Source: Streptomyces platensis
GTDB taxonomy: Bacteria > Actinomycetota > Actinomycetes > Streptomycetales > Streptomycetaceae
Assembly (NCBI RefSeq): GCF_008704855.1
Contig: NZ_CP023691.1
Coordinates: 6,448,001 to 6,512,000, forward strand
Direction of reading: 5' to 3'
DNA length: 64,000 nucleotides
Made by a program: the position numbers and the translations under genes. The notes under the pieces are model-generated. The model was given only the letters and a program-made list of their open reading frames with translations. It had not been told where the DNA came from and did not search any database. Below, one piece after another: positions 28,439-36,840 of this stretch; the first letter of the stretch is position 1; each line of letters starts with the position of its first letter.

Positions 28439-29098
28439 ATGGCTCGGCCCCGACGCATCGTCCTCATCCGCCACGGAGAGTCGGAGGGGAATGTCGACGA
28501 CACCGTGTACGAGCGGGAACCCGATCACGCGCTCGCCCTTACCGGGGCCGGGCTGCGGCAGGCGACGGAGGCCGGCGGCGCGGTGCGGGAGATGTTCGGC
28601 GACGAGCGGGTCTCCGCGTATGTCTCGCCGTACCGCCGCACCCACCAGACCTTCCGCGAACTCCGCCTCGACCCCGCCCGGGTCCGCGTACGCGAGGAAC
28701 CCCGGCTGCGCGAGCAGGACTGGGGCAACTGGCAGGACCGCGAGGACGTCCGCCGGCAGAAGGCCTATCGGGACGCCTACGGCCACTTCTTCTACCGCTT
28801 CGCCCAGGGCGAGTCCGGAGCCGATGTCTACGACCGGGTCGGGGCCTTCCTGGAGAGCCTGTGGCGCAGCTTCGAGGACCCCCAGCACCCGCCGAACGTC
28901 CTGATCGTCACGCACGGGCTCACCATGCGGCTGTTCTGCATGCGCTGGTTCCACTGGACGGTGGCGGACTTCGAGTCGCTGTCCAACCCCGGCAATGCGG
29001 AGTGGCGCACTTTGCTGCTCGGCCCGGACGGCCGCTACACCCTCGACCGGCCCTTCGAGCGCTGGTGTGAACCCGTTCCTTATGGGGCCACCGGTTAG
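28439..29098 (+). CDS. Histidine phosphatase superfamily (phosphoglycerate mutase-like) protein
   Basis: A 219-residue histidine phosphatase. The catalytic RHGES is at about 11-15 (VLIRHGESEGN) and the second catalytic His is in VTHGLTMRLF. The acidic EQDWGNWQ segment lies between. Substrate cannot be told; the pattern fits a broad phosphatase rather than a glycolytic mutase. The start is set by the adjacent leaderless-type promoter. The ADP-ribosylglycohydrolase gene follows 11 bp later. Confidence 0.88.
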   Translation: MARPRRIVLIRHGESEGNVDDTVYEREPDHALALTGAGLRQATEAGGAVREMFGDERVSAYVSPYRRTHQTFRELRLDPARVRVREEPRLREQDWGNWQDREDVRRQKAYRDAYGHFFYRFAQGESGADVYDRVGAFLESLWRSFEDPQHPPNVLIVTHGLTMRLFCMRWFHWTVADFESLSNPGNAEWRTLLLGPDGRYTLDRPFERWCEPVPYGATG

Positions 29099-29109
29099 AG
29101 TGCACACCG

Positions 29110-30021
29110 ATGACCCTCGACCACCGTGACGCAGACCGCCGTGAGCGGGCTCTGGCGAGCCTGCGCGGACTGTCCGTGGGTGATGCCCTCGGATCCCAGT
29201 TCTTCGTCCCCGCGAACTACCCCTCCCTCAAGCGCCGTGAGCCGCCGCCCGCCCCCTGGCAGTGGACCGACGACACCGAGATGGCCTGCTCCGTCCTGGC
29301 CGTCCTCACCGCTCACGGACGGATCGACCAGGACGACCTCGCCCGCTCCTTCGCCGACCACCACGACTTCGACCGCGGCTACGGTCCGGCCGTCAACCGC
29401 ATGCTGCGGCTGATCCGCGAGGGCGGCGACTGGCGCGAGCTGGCATCCGGGCTCTTCAACGGCCAGGGCTCGTGGGGCAACGGCGCCGCGATGCGCATCG
29501 CTCCCCTCGGCGCCTGGTACGCCGATGACCCCGAGCAGGCCACCCACCAGGCGGAGATCTCCGCTTACACCACCCATCAGCACCGCGAGGCCGTCGTCGG
29601 CGCCATGGCCGTCGCCGCCGCGGCCGCCCTGGTGGCCGACCCGACCCGCGACAACGGCCCCGAGCAGCTGCTCGACGGGGTCCTGGAGCTGATCCCGCGC
29701 AGCGCCGTACAGGCCGGGCTGCGCCGGGCCCGCGACATGCTCGACTACGCCGACTCCGGCACCGTCGCCGCCGTCCTGGGCTGCGGACGACGCACCAGCG
29801 CACATGACACCGTGCCCTTCGCCCTGTGGGCCGCCGCCCAGCATCTCGGCAACTACGAGCGGGCGTTCTGGACCACGGTTCAGGCGGGCGGCGACGTCGA
29901 CACCACCTGCGCCATCGTCGGCGGCATCGTTGCCGCAGCCGGTCCCGCCGGCGCCCCGCCCGAGGCATGGCTGGAGGGCACCGAGCCCCTCCCGTCGTGG
30001 GCCCCCGCCCTCGCCGACTGA
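29110..30021 (+). CDS. ADP-ribosylglycohydrolase family protein
   Basis: A 303-residue DraG/ARH-type hydrolase that removes ADP-ribose from proteins, nucleic acids or small molecules. Metal-binding motifs are WTDDTEMAC near 56-64 and the C-terminal GGDVDTTCAIVGGI near 258-271. GDALGSQF near the start and GSWGNGAAMRI near 120 also fit the family. TAGAGT overlapping the previous stop codon lies 8 nt before ATG 29110, so a second leaderless mRNA may start here, though read-through from the phosphatase gene is also likely. Confidence 0.92.
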   Translation: MTLDHRDADRRERALASLRGLSVGDALGSQFFVPANYPSLKRREPPPAPWQWTDDTEMACSVLAVLTAHGRIDQDDLARSFADHHDFDRGYGPAVNRMLRLIREGGDWRELASGLFNGQGSWGNGAAMRIAPLGAWYADDPEQATHQAEISAYTTHQHREAVVGAMAVAAAAALVADPTRDNGPEQLLDGVLELIPRSAVQAGLRRARDMLDYADSGTVAAVLGCGRRTSAHDTVPFALWAAAQHLGNYERAFWTTVQAGGDVDTTCAIVGGIVAAAGPAGAPPEAWLEGTEPLPSWAPALAD

Positions 30022-30331
30022 TCACCGCCGTACCGCCCCACCTCTTGTCCTTCCGGGTCCCTCGTAGCCCGATCGTCCGCTCCTGCGTTCGTGCCGTGCG
30101 GTGCCGTGCAACAGGCAGCGCCGCACGGTGAGTTCGCCTCCGTACGGCTGCATGCGAGGAGGCGGAACAGCGGCGTCCGCATGCCGGCCCCCGCCCACCT
30201 GCGCCCGCTTCGTCATACCCGTCGGTAGCGGCACCGCCCGGCCCCTCTCGCAGGTTCGCCGAGACCGTTTGCCGCCAGGTTCGGATCCGATGCGGACGGC
30301 TGGGCCGAATAGGCGTAACCTTGCTGGCGCC
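30022..30331. other. Intergenic stretch before rnhB, no feature recognised
   Basis: 310 bp of GC-rich sequence. I see no gene, tRNA or convincing hairpin. TAACCT at 30316-30321 is a possible -10 box, 10 nt before the rnhB ATG. Confidence 0.4.
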
Positions 30332-31033
30332 ATGCCGTACGAGCCCCCCACACATTCCGTCGAGCGATCATTGCGCGCCACGACGGGCGCCAAGATCGTT
30401 GCAGGTATCGACGAGGTCGGACGCGGAGCGTGGGCCGGTCCGGTCAGCGTCTGCGCAGCCATCACCGGTCTGCGCCGGCCACCCGACGGACTCACCGATT
30501 CCAAGCTGCTGACCCCCAAGCGCCGCACCGAACTGTGCGATGTGCTCGGTGAGTGGGTCACGTCGTATGCCCTGGGGCACTCCTCACCGGAGGAGATCGA
30601 CGAGCTGGGCATGACCGCTGCCCTGCGGCTCGCGGCCGTACGCGCCCTGGAGGCGCTGCCGGTCCGGCCGGACGCGATCATCCTCGACGGCAAGCACAAC
30701 TACCTGGGCGCGCCCTGGCGCGTCCGCACGGTCATCAAGGGCGACCAGTCCTGCATCGCGGTTGCTGCCGCGTCCGTGATCGCCAAGGTGCGGCGCGACG
30801 CGATGATGGCCGAACTGGGCCTGGCCTACGCCGACTTCGACTTCGCGGCCAACGCCGGCTACCCCTCTCCGACCCATCGCATCGCCCTGGAGGAGTACGG
30901 TCCTACGCCGCACCACCGAGTGTCGTGGTCCTACATGGACGCTCTGCCCCGGTGGCGGCATCTGAAGAAGGTGCGCATCACCCCCGAAGCAGCCGCTCTG
31001 CAAGCCGGTGGCCAACTCGGCTTCGACTTCTGA
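30332..31033 (+). CDS. rnhB: Ribonuclease HII
   Basis: RNase HII cuts RNA in RNA-DNA hybrids and single ribonucleotides in DNA. The 233-residue protein has the catalytic [13 protein letters not shown] near 24-36, DSKLL, the aspartate in ILDGKHNYL and the C-terminal [11 protein letters not shown] 30332 is chosen by the fit of the family N-terminus ([20 protein letters not shown]). No clear Shine-Dalgarno is visible. Confidence 0.95.
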   Translation: MPYEPPTHSVERSLRATTGAKIVAGIDEVGRGAWAGPVSVCAAITGLRRPPDGLTDSKLLTPKRRTELCDVLGEWVTSYALGHSSPEEIDELGMTAALRLAAVRALEALPVRPDAIILDGKHNYLGAPWRVRTVIKGDQSCIAVAAASVIAKVRRDAMMAELGLAYADFDFAANAGYPSPTHRIALEEYGPTPHHRVSWSYMDALPRWRHLKKVRITPEAAALQAGGQLGFDF

Positions 31034-31099
31034 GCGGTGCGGACATGAATTCGGTACCCGATGACGTGTTCCGCACTTACGTTTGATAGACATCCCTTT

Positions 31100-31747
31100 A
31101 TGCCTCTCATCCCCGAGGAGCCTCAGATTCACGAGAGTGTCCCGGGTCCCCGCGCAACTCCGGCCGCCGGCCGTACCGCGCAGACCCCCCGCCCCGTTCC
31201 TGGCCCCGGTCCCCGCCCCGCGCCTCCGCGTGGCGCGCCCGCGTCCAGTGTCCGTCCGGGCAAGCCCGGACCTGCTGCCCCGCCGCGTGGGCCTGTCGCC
31301 GCCCCGCCGGCGCAGCGCACCAACTCCCCGCAGCCTGCCGGTGATCCCGGCACCGCCGCGGGAGCGCAGCTCCAGCTGATCCCGGCCCCCGCCGACGGCG
31401 CCGTCGACGCCGCCGACGAGGCCGTCGACCTGCTGCTGGACTCCGGACGTGCACCGGGCGAAATCCTGGTGCTGACCACCGGCGAAACCCACCCGTGGGC
31501 CGTGCATGAACGGTCCTTCGGTGAGGCGTCCTACTGGGCCCAACACGACGCCGCGGACGATGTGTTCTACGCGGACGCCACGGCCGAGCGCGCCACCGGC
31601 CGGCCCGTCGTGGTCGTCGCCGTCAATGGTGGTTCGGACGAGGTCACCGGGCGGGCGCTGCCCGCGGCGATGGCCCGTGCCGGCACGCTGCTGATCGTCT
31701 GCGGTGACCCGCAGCGGATCAACGCCGTGCTCGGCGCCCCCGCCTGA
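31100..31747 (+). CDS. Hypothetical protein: proline-rich leader plus a solitary UvrD-like helicase C-terminal-type domain
   Basis: A 215-residue protein. Residues 1-95 are Pro/Ala/Arg-rich and probably disordered. Residues ~100-215 resemble the second RecA-like lobe of superfamily 1 (UvrD/PcrA) helicases: a helix, GEILVLTTGETHPW, an acidic DDVFYADA segment, RPVVVVAVNG and a closing helix. No Walker A motif or first lobe is present, so it cannot be a helicase alone. ATG 31100 is preceded by AT-rich GATAGACAT, compatible with a leaderless start. It follows rnhB by 66 bp. The domain assignment is a pattern judgement. Confidence 0.55.
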   Translation: MPLIPEEPQIHESVPGPRATPAAGRTAQTPRPVPGPGPRPAPPRGAPASSVRPGKPGPAAPPRGPVAAPPAQRTNSPQPAGDPGTAAGAQLQLIPAPADGAVDAADEAVDLLLDSGRAPGEILVLTTGETHPWAVHERSFGEASYWAQHDAADDVFYADATAERATGRPVVVVAVNGGSDEVTGRALPAAMARAGTLLIVCGDPQRINAVLGAPA

Positions 31748-31765
31748 CCGCTGCCGGTTCGCAAC

Positions 31766-31794
31766 AGCCCGTCGGCCCTGGAGGCCGTCGGGCT
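31766..31794. terminator. Terminator between convergent genes at 31.8 kb
   Basis: 12-position inverted repeat (31766-31777 / 31783-31794) with one T-T mismatch and a 5-nt loop, followed by CGTTTG. Confidence 0.72.
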
Positions 31795-31900
31795 CGTTTG
31801 CGTACCCGACAGTTGAGGCCCGGACGGTACGCCGATGCCGAGTGAGGGCGGCCCGCTGCTCCCGCGCTGCACGGGAACCCGGGACGCCCGCCCGCTCCGC

Positions 31901-32602
31901 TCAGCGCGCCGCGGTGTGCCGATGGGCTTCCGGTGCGCCGCCGCCGGTGCGCCGCGGCATGGACCGGTTCTGCGCGGGAATACCCATGGCCGTGTACGGG
32001 GCATCCGGAAGTGAAGCCGTCGTGCGACGCATCACCCGGCGGCTCCCCCCGGTCGGTTCTCCGGGCGGTTCATTCATCGGGGACTGCCTGGGGCGGCGCC
32101 CGCCCCGGCCCTCTCCCAGTACCTGCCAGCGGTCCGGGGTCAGCGTGATGTACGCCCCGCAGCGCAGCCCGTGCAGAAGGCAGGCATCGCGCAGTCCCCA
32201 CATCCACGCCCCGTCCGTCTCTGTCCAACGGGGCTCGCCCTCGCGGCAGTAGAGCAGCACGGCGGTGCGCACCGGGGCACGCAGCCGCAGGTCGTGCGGG
32301 ATGACCCGGCGCAGATGCGCCAGCAGCACATTGCGGAACCCCCAGCCGTCGGGAGCGGCCGCGAGCTCGGTGAACGAAGCGCTGGCCGTCACCCGATCCT
32401 GCGCATCGAGCACCGCGACGATGGCCGTTGACGGCCCCGGGCGATGGCGATCGTGCAGGTCGGCGACGACCTCACGGGGGTTGCGCAGCAACGGGATTCC
32501 GGCCGAGGCCCATTCGGCGGGCTCCAGCATCCGTCCCAGTCGGGCGGAATCGGCGGACGCGGGCGGGGGCACATGCGAGGGCGAGGCGAAGCCGAAGGTC
32601 AC
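31901..32602 (-). CDS. Conserved hypothetical protein, function not recognised
   Basis: A 233-residue protein from GTG 32602, which has GGGAGG 5 nt upstream. The middle part (PLLRNPREVVADLHDRH, IVAVLDAQDRVTASASF, NVLLAHLRRVIPHDL, WMWGLRDACLLHGLRCGAYITLT) looks like a compact alpha/beta fold. It recalls RadC/JAB proteins in its PREV...LDAQ segment but lacks the HxH-x10-D metal motif, so I do not call it that. The C-terminal ~60 residues are low in complexity. It lies downstream of recQ, 213 bp away. Confidence 0.55.
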   Translation of the reverse strand: MTFGFASPSHVPPPASADSARLGRMLEPAEWASAGIPLLRNPREVVADLHDRHRPGPSTAIVAVLDAQDRVTASASFTELAAAPDGWGFRNVLLAHLRRVIPHDLRLRAPVRTAVLLYCREGEPRWTETDGAWMWGLRDACLLHGLRCGAYITLTPDRWQVLGEGRGGRRPRQSPMNEPPGEPTGGSRRVMRRTTASLPDAPYTAMGIPAQNRSMPRRTGGGAPEAHRHTAAR

Positions 32603-32815
32603 GTTCCTCCCTTCGTCTACGCGTCCGCATGTCGGGCGGCCGGGCACCGTACGCACCACGACATGGCCCTGCCTGACCACGGACGGCCGGTAAGGGGAAG
32701 CACCTCCAATTCTCGCGGTCGTACACGCATGCGGCAACGAGCAATTTCCGCCCATGACCGGAATCGCCGCAGGTATCCCAAATATCCCTGCGCGCCGCCG
32801 CAGGTCGTCCCGCGC

Positions 32816-34981
32816 TCAGCCCTGTACGGCGAGGACCAGCGGAAACACCTCTTCTGCTCCCGCCCGGCGCAGCAGCCGGGCGGCCACGGCCAGAGTCCAG
32901 CCGGTGTCGGCGTAGTCGTCCACCAGCAGCACCGGGCCACCTGCCGCGGCAAGGGCCTGCGCCAGCTCCGGCGGCACACCCAGCGAACCGTGCAGGGCCC
33001 GCAGCCGCTGGGCGCTGTTGCTGCGCGGAATCCTGCCTTCGGCATCGTCGTCCGACGAGGTCACCGTGCCGAGGAACGGCATCCGGCCGACCGTGGCGAT
33101 CCGCTCGGCCAGCGACCGGATCAGTTGCGGCCGGCTGCGCGAGGAGAGCGCGACGACGCCCACCGGGCGGGCCGGCGCCTCCGCCGTCCCCGAGGCCCAA
33201 CCGCCCGGCCCCTTGGCCCAGTCGGCGAGAACCGTGACCACCGCGGCCGCCACATCGTCCGGGACCGGACCGTCCGCGGCCTGCGGGGTGAGCATCGGAC
33301 GCAGCCGGTTGCCCCACCCGATGTCGGAGAGCCGCCCCAGGGCACGGCCGGTCGCTGCCAGCTCACCGGCAGGGATACGCCCCTTGAGATCGACACCGAC
33401 GGCCGGCAGCCCCGTCGGCCACATCCGGCGCGGCTCGACCTCCACGCCCGGCCGCCCCAGCTCACCCCGCGCCGCGTCCAGCGAGGCCGCGGACACCTCG
33501 GTGGTGAACCGCGCCCCGGCGCAGTTGTCACAGCGGCCGCACGCCACCGCCGCCTCGTCGTCCAACTGCCGCCGCAGGAACTCCATCCGGCAGCCCGTCG
33601 TGGTGGCGTACTCCCGCATCGCCTGCTGTTCGGCCTCGCGCTGACGGGACACCCACGCATAGCGCTCGGCGTCGTACGCCCACGGCCGGCCGGTGGAGGT
33701 CCAGCCCCCCTTGACGCGCTGCACGGCGCCGTCCACATCCAGGACCTTGAGCATGATCTCCAGGCGCGAGCGGCGCAGTTCGACCTGGGGCTCCAGGGCC
33801 GGCAGCGACACCGGTCGGCCGGCGGCCGCCAGGACGTCCAGGGTGCGCCGCACCTGCTCCTCGGGCGGGAAGGCCAGCGAAGCGAAGTACTTCCAGATCG
33901 CCTCGTCCTCCCGCCCGGGCAGTAGCAGCACCTCGGCGTGCTCGACCCCACGGCCGGCCCGGCCCACCTGCTGGTAGTAGGCGATGGGGGACGATGGCGA
34001 ACCCAGATGCACCACGAACCCCAGGTCGGGCTTGTCGAAGCCCATGCCCAGCGCCGAGGTCGCCACCAGCGCCTTGACCCGGTTGGCGAGCAGGTCGTCC
34101 TCGGCCTGCTGGCGGTCCGCGTTCTCCGTCTTGCCGGTGTACGAGGAAACCGTGTGCCCCCGGTGACGGAGGAACGCCGTGATCTCCTCGGCCGCGGCGA
34201 CGGTGAGTGTGTAGATGATCCCCGAGCCCGGCAGCTCGTGCAGATGGTCCGCGAGCCAGGCCAGCCGGTGCGCGGCATCCGGCAACGGGAGCACCCCCAG
34301 GCTCAGACTCTCCCGGTCCAGCGGCCCGCGCAGCACCAGCGCCTCCGTGGAGCCCTCGCCCGTGCCGAGCTGTTCGGCGACATCGGCGGTCACCCGCGCG
34401 TTGGCCGTCGCGGTGGTGGCGAGCACCGGCACATCGGGCGGGAGATCGGCGAGCATCGTGCGCAGCCGTCGGTAGTCCGGCCGGAAATCGTGGCCCCAGT
34501 CGGAGATGCAGTGTGCCTCGTCGACCACCAGCAGCCCTGTCGTCGCGGCGAGCTTGGGCAGCACCTGATCGCGGAAATCGGGATTGTTGAGCCGCTCGGG
34601 GCTCACCAGCAGGACATCCACGTCACCGGCCGCCACCTCGGCCTGGACGGTGTCCCACTCCTCGGTGTTGGCGGAATTGATCGTGCGCGCGCGGATCCCG
34701 GCGCGCGCGGCCGCCTCGACCTGGTTGCGCATCAGGGCGAGCAGCGGGGAGACGATCACGGTCGGGCCGCTGCCGCGCTCGCGCAGCAGCGCCGTCGCGA
34801 CGAAATAGACCGCGGACTTGCCCCAGCCCGTGCGCTGCACGACCAGGGCGCGGCGGTGGTCGGCGACCAGGGCCTCGATCGCGCGCCACTGATCCTCACG
34901 CAGCCTGACGTCGCCGCCGGGGTCTCCGACGAGGCGGGTCAGGACGGCATCGGCTGCGGCACGCAGATCTTCGTTGCTCAT
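32816..34981 (-). CDS. recQ: RecQ-family DNA helicase fused to a phosphoribosyltransferase-like domain
   Basis: A 721-residue DEAH helicase that unwinds DNA 3'-5'. Helicase motifs: RTGWGKSAVYF (Walker A variant, near 49), VDEAHCISDWGHDFRPDY, TATANARV, and QQVGRAGRG. The zinc module is complete (Cys in GCRMEF, then CGRCDNC). There is no HRDC domain; instead the last ~130 residues end in VLLVDDYADTGWTL, the PRPP-binding loop of type I phosphoribosyltransferases. ATG 34981 is chosen from the helicase start; upstream frame is non-coding in character. It is divergent from the DUF4192 gene across inverted DnaA boxes. Confidence 0.9.
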   Translation of the reverse strand: MSNEDLRAAADAVLTRLVGDPGGDVRLREDQWRAIEALVADHRRALVVQRTGWGKSAVYFVATALLRERGSGPTVIVSPLLALMRNQVEAAARAGIRARTINSANTEEWDTVQAEVAAGDVDVLLVSPERLNNPDFRDQVLPKLAATTGLLVVDEAHCISDWGHDFRPDYRRLRTMLADLPPDVPVLATTATANARVTADVAEQLGTGEGSTEALVLRGPLDRESLSLGVLPLPDAAHRLAWLADHLHELPGSGIIYTLTVAAAEEITAFLRHRGHTVSSYTGKTENADRQQAEDDLLANRVKALVATSALGMGFDKPDLGFVVHLGSPSSPIAYYQQVGRAGRGVEHAEVLLLPGREDEAIWKYFASLAFPPEEQVRRTLDVLAAAGRPVSLPALEPQVELRRSRLEIMLKVLDVDGAVQRVKGGWTSTGRPWAYDAERYAWVSRQREAEQQAMREYATTTGCRMEFLRRQLDDEAAVACGRCDNCAGARFTTEVSAASLDAARGELGRPGVEVEPRRMWPTGLPAVGVDLKGRIPAGELAATGRALGRLSDIGWGNRLRPMLTPQAADGPVPDDVAAAVVTVLADWAKGPGGWASGTAEAPARPVGVVALSSRSRPQLIRSLAERIATVGRMPFLGTVTSSDDDAEGRIPRSNSAQRLRALHGSLGVPPELAQALAAAGGPVLLVDDYADTGWTLAVAARLLRRAGAEEVFPLVLAVQG

Positions 34982-35031
34982 GCCCCCATGCAACCCGATG
35001 CCACTGACATCGCGCGAACCCCCCGCCCGAA

Positions 35032-35069
35032 CCTGTGGATAACCTCGTCGCCCGCGAGTTATCCACAGG
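35032..35069. repeat. Inverted pair of perfect DnaA boxes between recQ and the DUF4192 gene
   Basis: A perfect 12-bp inverted repeat (35032-35043 / 35058-35069) with a 14-nt spacer. Each arm contains the exact DnaA-box nonamer TTATCCACA. It lies 51 bp from the recQ start and 39 bp from the other start, so it overlaps both promoters. Confidence 0.85.
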
Positions 35070-35107
35070 GGTCGCGGCGCAGCGGCCGGTCGCGGGATCT
35101 TCGAGTC

Positions 35108-36736
35108 ATGAATCCGCACAGCGAACCGAGCAAGCGCACCGACGACAGCAACTCCGCCGCCACCCCCTCTCATTCGTCCGCCCCTACCCCCTCGAACTCC
35201 CCCCGCCCGCCCAAGCCGTCGCCCCCTGCCAACCCGCCGAACATCACCAGGCCCTCCCGCCCCATCACACCGAGTGGCCCCACTGACCCCACCAGCGCCG
35301 CAGAACCGGCCGGTCCGGCCGCCCCCGCGCACACCGCCACCCCTTCCGCGCTCTCCAACCCCGCCTACATCGCCGGCTCCGCGAGCCCGCCCGACTCCTC
35401 CCACTCCTCCTCCGCCCCCGCTGATGGGGACACTGCGCCGTCCGCCGACGCCCAGGTCACCCTGCGCAGCCCGGCCGAGCTCGCCGACGCCTTGCCGTAT
35501 TTTTTGGGTTTCTATCCGGACGACAGCGTCGTGATGGTCGCTTTGCACGGCGAGCGCGGCCGGTTCGGCGGCCGGGTCAGGCTCGGCATTCCGACCGACA
35601 CCGCGCAGTGGCCCGATGTCGCCGACGAGCTCGCAGACTGTCTGATCTCGGCAGGTAAGGAGCGTGGCGACCGGCCTGCGGCGATCATCGTCTACCTCTG
35701 CCAGGAGCCCGCGGCGGGAGAGAGCGGCAAGGACGTCAAGGACCGGCTGCGCCCGCTCGCCCAGCGGCTGCGTACCGCCTGCGGAGCTCTCGACGTACCG
35801 GTCCTGGAAGCCCTCTGTCTCTCCAACGGCCGCTTCTGGTCCTACTGCTGTCCCGACTTCCGCTGCTGCCCCGCCGAGGGCACACCCATGGTCATGCCCG
35901 GGACGTCCGTAATGGCCGCGGCCGCCGCATATGCGGGAATGCAGGTGCGCGGCTCCCTCAAAGAGATGGAGGCCAGGCTGAGGCCCCGCACCGGACCGCG
36001 GGCCGCCGAACAGGAGAAGGCGCTGGACGCGGCGGCCGGTGCGCTGGTGCCGCACATGCTCCGGCGGGACGGGGCGACGGCCGTCCGCCGGGAAACCCTC
36101 GATCGGGCCGGCGCCATGATCCGCCGGTTCCGTCTGGACACCCCCTCGGGCAGCAACCGGGCCAGGGACGCCTGCGACGACGCATTGATCACCGACTCCG
36201 AGGCCGCCGCTCTCATCCTCGGCCTCCAGGACCGGGTCACCCGTGACCGGGCGGCGGAGTGGATGGACGGCCCCGCCGCGGCGCCGGCCCTCCGGCTCTG
36301 GCGCGCCCTCGCCCGCCGCTGCGTCGGCGGCTACGCCGAACACGCGGTGGCACCGCTCACCCTGGCCGGCTGGGTGTGCTGGTCCACCGAGGACGGACCT
36401 TCGGCACGCGTCGCCCTCAGCTGTGCCCTGGCCCTCGACCCCGACTACACCTTCGCCCAGCTGCTGTACCGCGCCATCAACGAAGGCCTCGATCCGGAGC
36501 CGCTGCGCCGCTGTCTGCGCGAGCAGCACCAGGAGGCCGGGTCCGACACCGAGGCGCCCACGTCTTCCACCGCTCCGGCCGCCAAGGAAACACCGCGGCC
36601 CAGGAAGCGCTCCGGGCCGCCCCGCTCGGGATCCGCAGGCCGTCCCCGGGGGCCGCGCGGAGCCACGGGCCCGGGCAGCCGTACGACCGACGGGCGCGGC
36701 AGGCGCCGGGCCGGCCGGGACGGGAGCCGACGGTGA
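35108..36736 (+). CDS. DUF4192 domain-containing protein
   Basis: A 542-residue protein. Residues 1-115 are a low-complexity Ser/Pro/Thr/Ala leader whose codons are less GC-biased than the neighbours. The DUF4192 domain follows (LRSPAELADALPYFLGFYPDDSVVMVAL near 119-147) and runs to about residue 480, with Cys clusters in WSYCCPDFRCCP. The C-terminus is a basic Pro/Arg/Gly tail (about 60 residues) that might bind nucleic acid. The family has no known function. ATG 35108 is the first start after the DnaA boxes. Its shared regulatory region with recQ suggests a link to DNA metabolism (inference). Confidence 0.82.
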   Translation: MNPHSEPSKRTDDSNSAATPSHSSAPTPSNSPRPPKPSPPANPPNITRPSRPITPSGPTDPTSAAEPAGPAAPAHTATPSALSNPAYIAGSASPPDSSHSSSAPADGDTAPSADAQVTLRSPAELADALPYFLGFYPDDSVVMVALHGERGRFGGRVRLGIPTDTAQWPDVADELADCLISAGKERGDRPAAIIVYLCQEPAAGESGKDVKDRLRPLAQRLRTACGALDVPVLEALCLSNGRFWSYCCPDFRCCPAEGTPMVMPGTSVMAAAAAYAGMQVRGSLKEMEARLRPRTGPRAAEQEKALDAAAGALVPHMLRRDGATAVRRETLDRAGAMIRRFRLDTPSGSNRARDACDDALITDSEAAALILGLQDRVTRDRAAEWMDGPAAAPALRLWRALARRCVGGYAEHAVAPLTLAGWVCWSTEDGPSARVALSCALALDPDYTFAQLLYRAINEGLDPEPLRRCLREQHQEAGSDTEAPTSSTAPAAKETPRPRKRSGPPRSGSAGRPRGPRGATGPGSRTTDGRGRRRAGRDGSRR

Positions 36737-36840
36737 CCGGGCCGCTGCTGAGAGGCCGGCGTGACCTGGGAGCCGGCCGGCGCGTTCACCCGAGTGGCGT
36801 AACCCGTACGGACCCCCGACCTCACCAGGGAGCACAGCGC

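Noticed and set aside
30270-30290. GGTTCGGATCC, resembling a tRNA T-arm
   Set aside because: No acceptor stem, anticodon arm or D-arm can be formed around it.
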